Below, piece after piece: positions 62,759 to 64,000 of a stretch of 64,000 nucleotides of DNA. This DNA is from Molossus alvarezi (Eukaryota; Chordata; Mammalia; Chiroptera; Molossidae). Position 1 is the stretch's first letter. Each line of letters opens with the position of its first letter. Made by a program: the position numbers and the translations under genes. The notes below the pieces were generated by a model. It saw only the letters and a list, made by a program, of their open reading frames with translations. It was not told where the DNA came from and did no database searches. The stretch is from assembly GCA_037176705.1 (NCBI GenBank), contig CM073894.1, positions 29,234,501-29,298,500 on the forward strand, given 5' to 3'.

Positions 62759-62926
62759 CATGAGAGAATTTGGTTGTATCCATATTGGAAATCCCTCTCC
62801 TGACATTTCTTGACAGGATATACCAATTGGTTCTCGTGGAAGTACAGAATCTTTTTCAATTTCCCAAGGTCAGGCCGAAGAGCAGCCAGTTCAGTCAGGT
62901 TAAGCACTGAGCTTGCAAAGAGGATC
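62759..62926 (-). CDS. GTDC1: GTDC1/QTMAN internal coding exon (upstream of the two)
   Basis: This 168-bp exon encodes 55 complete codons plus split codons at both ends (1 base at the start, 2 at the end). The translation begins ILFASSVLNLTELAALRPDL and continues through YFHENQLVYPVKKCQ to YGYNQILS. This matches my recollection of human GTDC1, roughly residues 61-116. YFHENQL..P is a hallmark of the N-terminal domain (DUF3524/QTMAN_N) of this GT4-like enzyme. The family transfers mannose to queuosine-34 of cytosolic tRNA-Asp. The acceptor reads ttatttcctag|G and the donor ATG|GTAGGT. The last two bases (TG) complete a Cys codon with the first base of the next exon. Reading from an in-frame ATG would miss this exon, because it has none. 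One difference from human as I remember it is Val for Ile in HENQLIYP. Identification is confident; residue numbers are approximate. Confidence 0.95.
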
Positions 62927-64000
62927 CTAGGAAATAAGGAAGTGAGGGTTTACTGTCCCGAGCATGCTGGAAGGAGGTCATCCTTTGCCCTTCTTCCCTC
63001 TCACCTCATCCTCCCCCAGAAACACATGTGCCCCATAGGGACACATCGATAGTTAAGAATTAATACCATGCAGCAGCATTCCAAGTTTTGATCTCTGAAA
63101 AAGCAGCTGCTAAGAACTATAAAAGCTCCGAATCTCATTGGTCTTCTCAGCTCAGTTACTGAGAGATGCAAACAAAAAAAAAAAAGCTGGATGGATTTTA
63201 TTGAAAAAGGCAAGAAAAGCTCTATCTGAAGGACAAATGGAACAAAGATAAGGCTGACTGGGGAATACTTTGCTTGCCAGTTTCATTACACTTTACTTCT
63301 TTATGCAACCAACTACCGAAATTCAATATACAAGCAGGAAAGGCACATGCTCATGTTATGACACAAACCCTTTTGATTTAAGCAGTAGACTTATCTAGTG
63401 TGGTCTTTTTCTCTTGGCATGTTTTCTCACTGTGCCTCCCCCTTTTTTCTTAACTATTCTGCAATATTTCTGTTTCTTTCTTAATGCTTTTTTTTCCTCT
63501 CCGCTACGGAATGGGTAATGGCATCAGATATACAATCTGTAAACCTCTTATATGAAACATAAATGTTTGAAAATATGAAGAAAGGCTGATTGATTCCTTT
63601 TCTTTGGGGAGGAGGGAGGAAGCTGAAAGCTTACCTATCCATGTTTATCACTGAAAGTGTCTATTAACTTACTCATTCCACAGACATTGACTAAATGCCT
63701 ATTATGTGCTAGGGTCCAACCAGGAAGAACAGAAAAGATGAACAAGACTGCCGCCGGTAATAGTGGCGTATATAAAGTGTTAAAGGAACAAACAGAAAGG
63801 AGTAATAACTGTCTGGAACAACCAGGAAATGTTTCACTAAAGAGGTGCCTACCACGTACGGACACAAGCAGTACAAATTACAGTCCCTGAGCAGCTGAGT
63901 ACCTTTAGATAGCACAATTTTGATGGAATGCCACCTTTATAACATAATGCAGCATCATTTGACCCTTACAGCTTTAACTCCCATTCTAAAAAATGAGGTT
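62927..64000 (-). other. GTDC1: Upstream GTDC1 intron (partial)
   Basis: This is minus-strand sequence 5' of the 62759-62926 acceptor. The preceding exon should end with ...EHYR (split Arg codon) and is not present up to base 64000. Apart from an old L2-like remnant near 63.66-63.88 kb, I see no gene or repeat here. Confidence 0.75.
63660..63880. repeat. L2-like remnant
   Basis: actcattccacagacattga, atgcctattatgtgctaggg, gatgaacaagactgccgccg and ggaaatgtttcactaaagag follow the L2 phrase order (cattcattcaacaa ... gtgaacaagacagac). Diverged; orientation left open. Confidence 0.6.

Overview
This is a 64-kb piece of mammalian nuclear DNA, almost certainly from a bat. The main evidence is at least 14 tRNA-derived SINEs of the Ves type, which is typical of Yangochiroptera. 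They share a tRNA-like head (GGCTCAGTGGTTAGAGC...GGTTCGATTCC), C/T-rich tails and matching target-site duplications. Bat-like cut-and-paste transposons support this: hAT elements, including a SPIN/URR1-like one, and a Tc1/mariner MITE. Ancient mammal-wide repeats (MIR, L2, HAL1, MLT1-type LTRs, MER5-type hATs) form the background. No bacterial or phage-type gene organisation is present.

The only protein-coding sequence I can support is two exons of GTDC1 (also called QTMAN) on the minus strand: 62759-62926 (168 bp) and 58021-58194 (174 bp). Each has a good AG acceptor and GT donor. They join in phase and encode a continuous stretch of about 114 residues of the N-terminal part of this enzyme. 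From established knowledge, the protein is a GT4-type glycosyltransferase that mannosylates queuosine in cytosolic tRNA-Asp. Transcription runs from high to low coordinates. The first exon(s) should lie beyond base 64000 and the remaining exons below base 1, so most of the window is inferred to be one very long downstream intron (1-58020).

Layout: 1-9000 is mostly unique AT-rich intron with a few MIRs and a G-rich patch near 8.15 kb. 9.0-20 kb is rich in repeats: an inverted Ves pair, an LTR, two hAT elements, and an old L1 interrupted by two Ves SINEs. 20-29 kb holds unique sequence, MIRs, one Ves and a near-perfect 54-bp minisatellite at 26 kb. 29-30.4 kb is a HAL1 copy. 30-46 kb is mainly unique intron with Ves and MER5 copies. 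46.7-47.9 kb is an L1 3' end, followed by an L2 split by a MIR. 49-58 kb is unique sequence with an MLT1-type LTR and an unclassified old repeat. The 4.56-kb intron between the exons carries a dense nest of three unrelated DNA transposons and two Ves SINEs. Repeat-free AT-rich blocks at about 6.2, 20.7, 56.5 and 61.8 kb could be regulatory elements. In other mammals GTDC1 sits next to ZEB2, a locus known for dispersed enhancers, but conservation was not tested here.

I did not find a convincing previously undescribed system. The most interesting items are the transposon nest, the 3'-truncated but independently inserted Ves SINEs, a small hairpin at the 3' end of one Ves class, and the homogeneous minisatellite.
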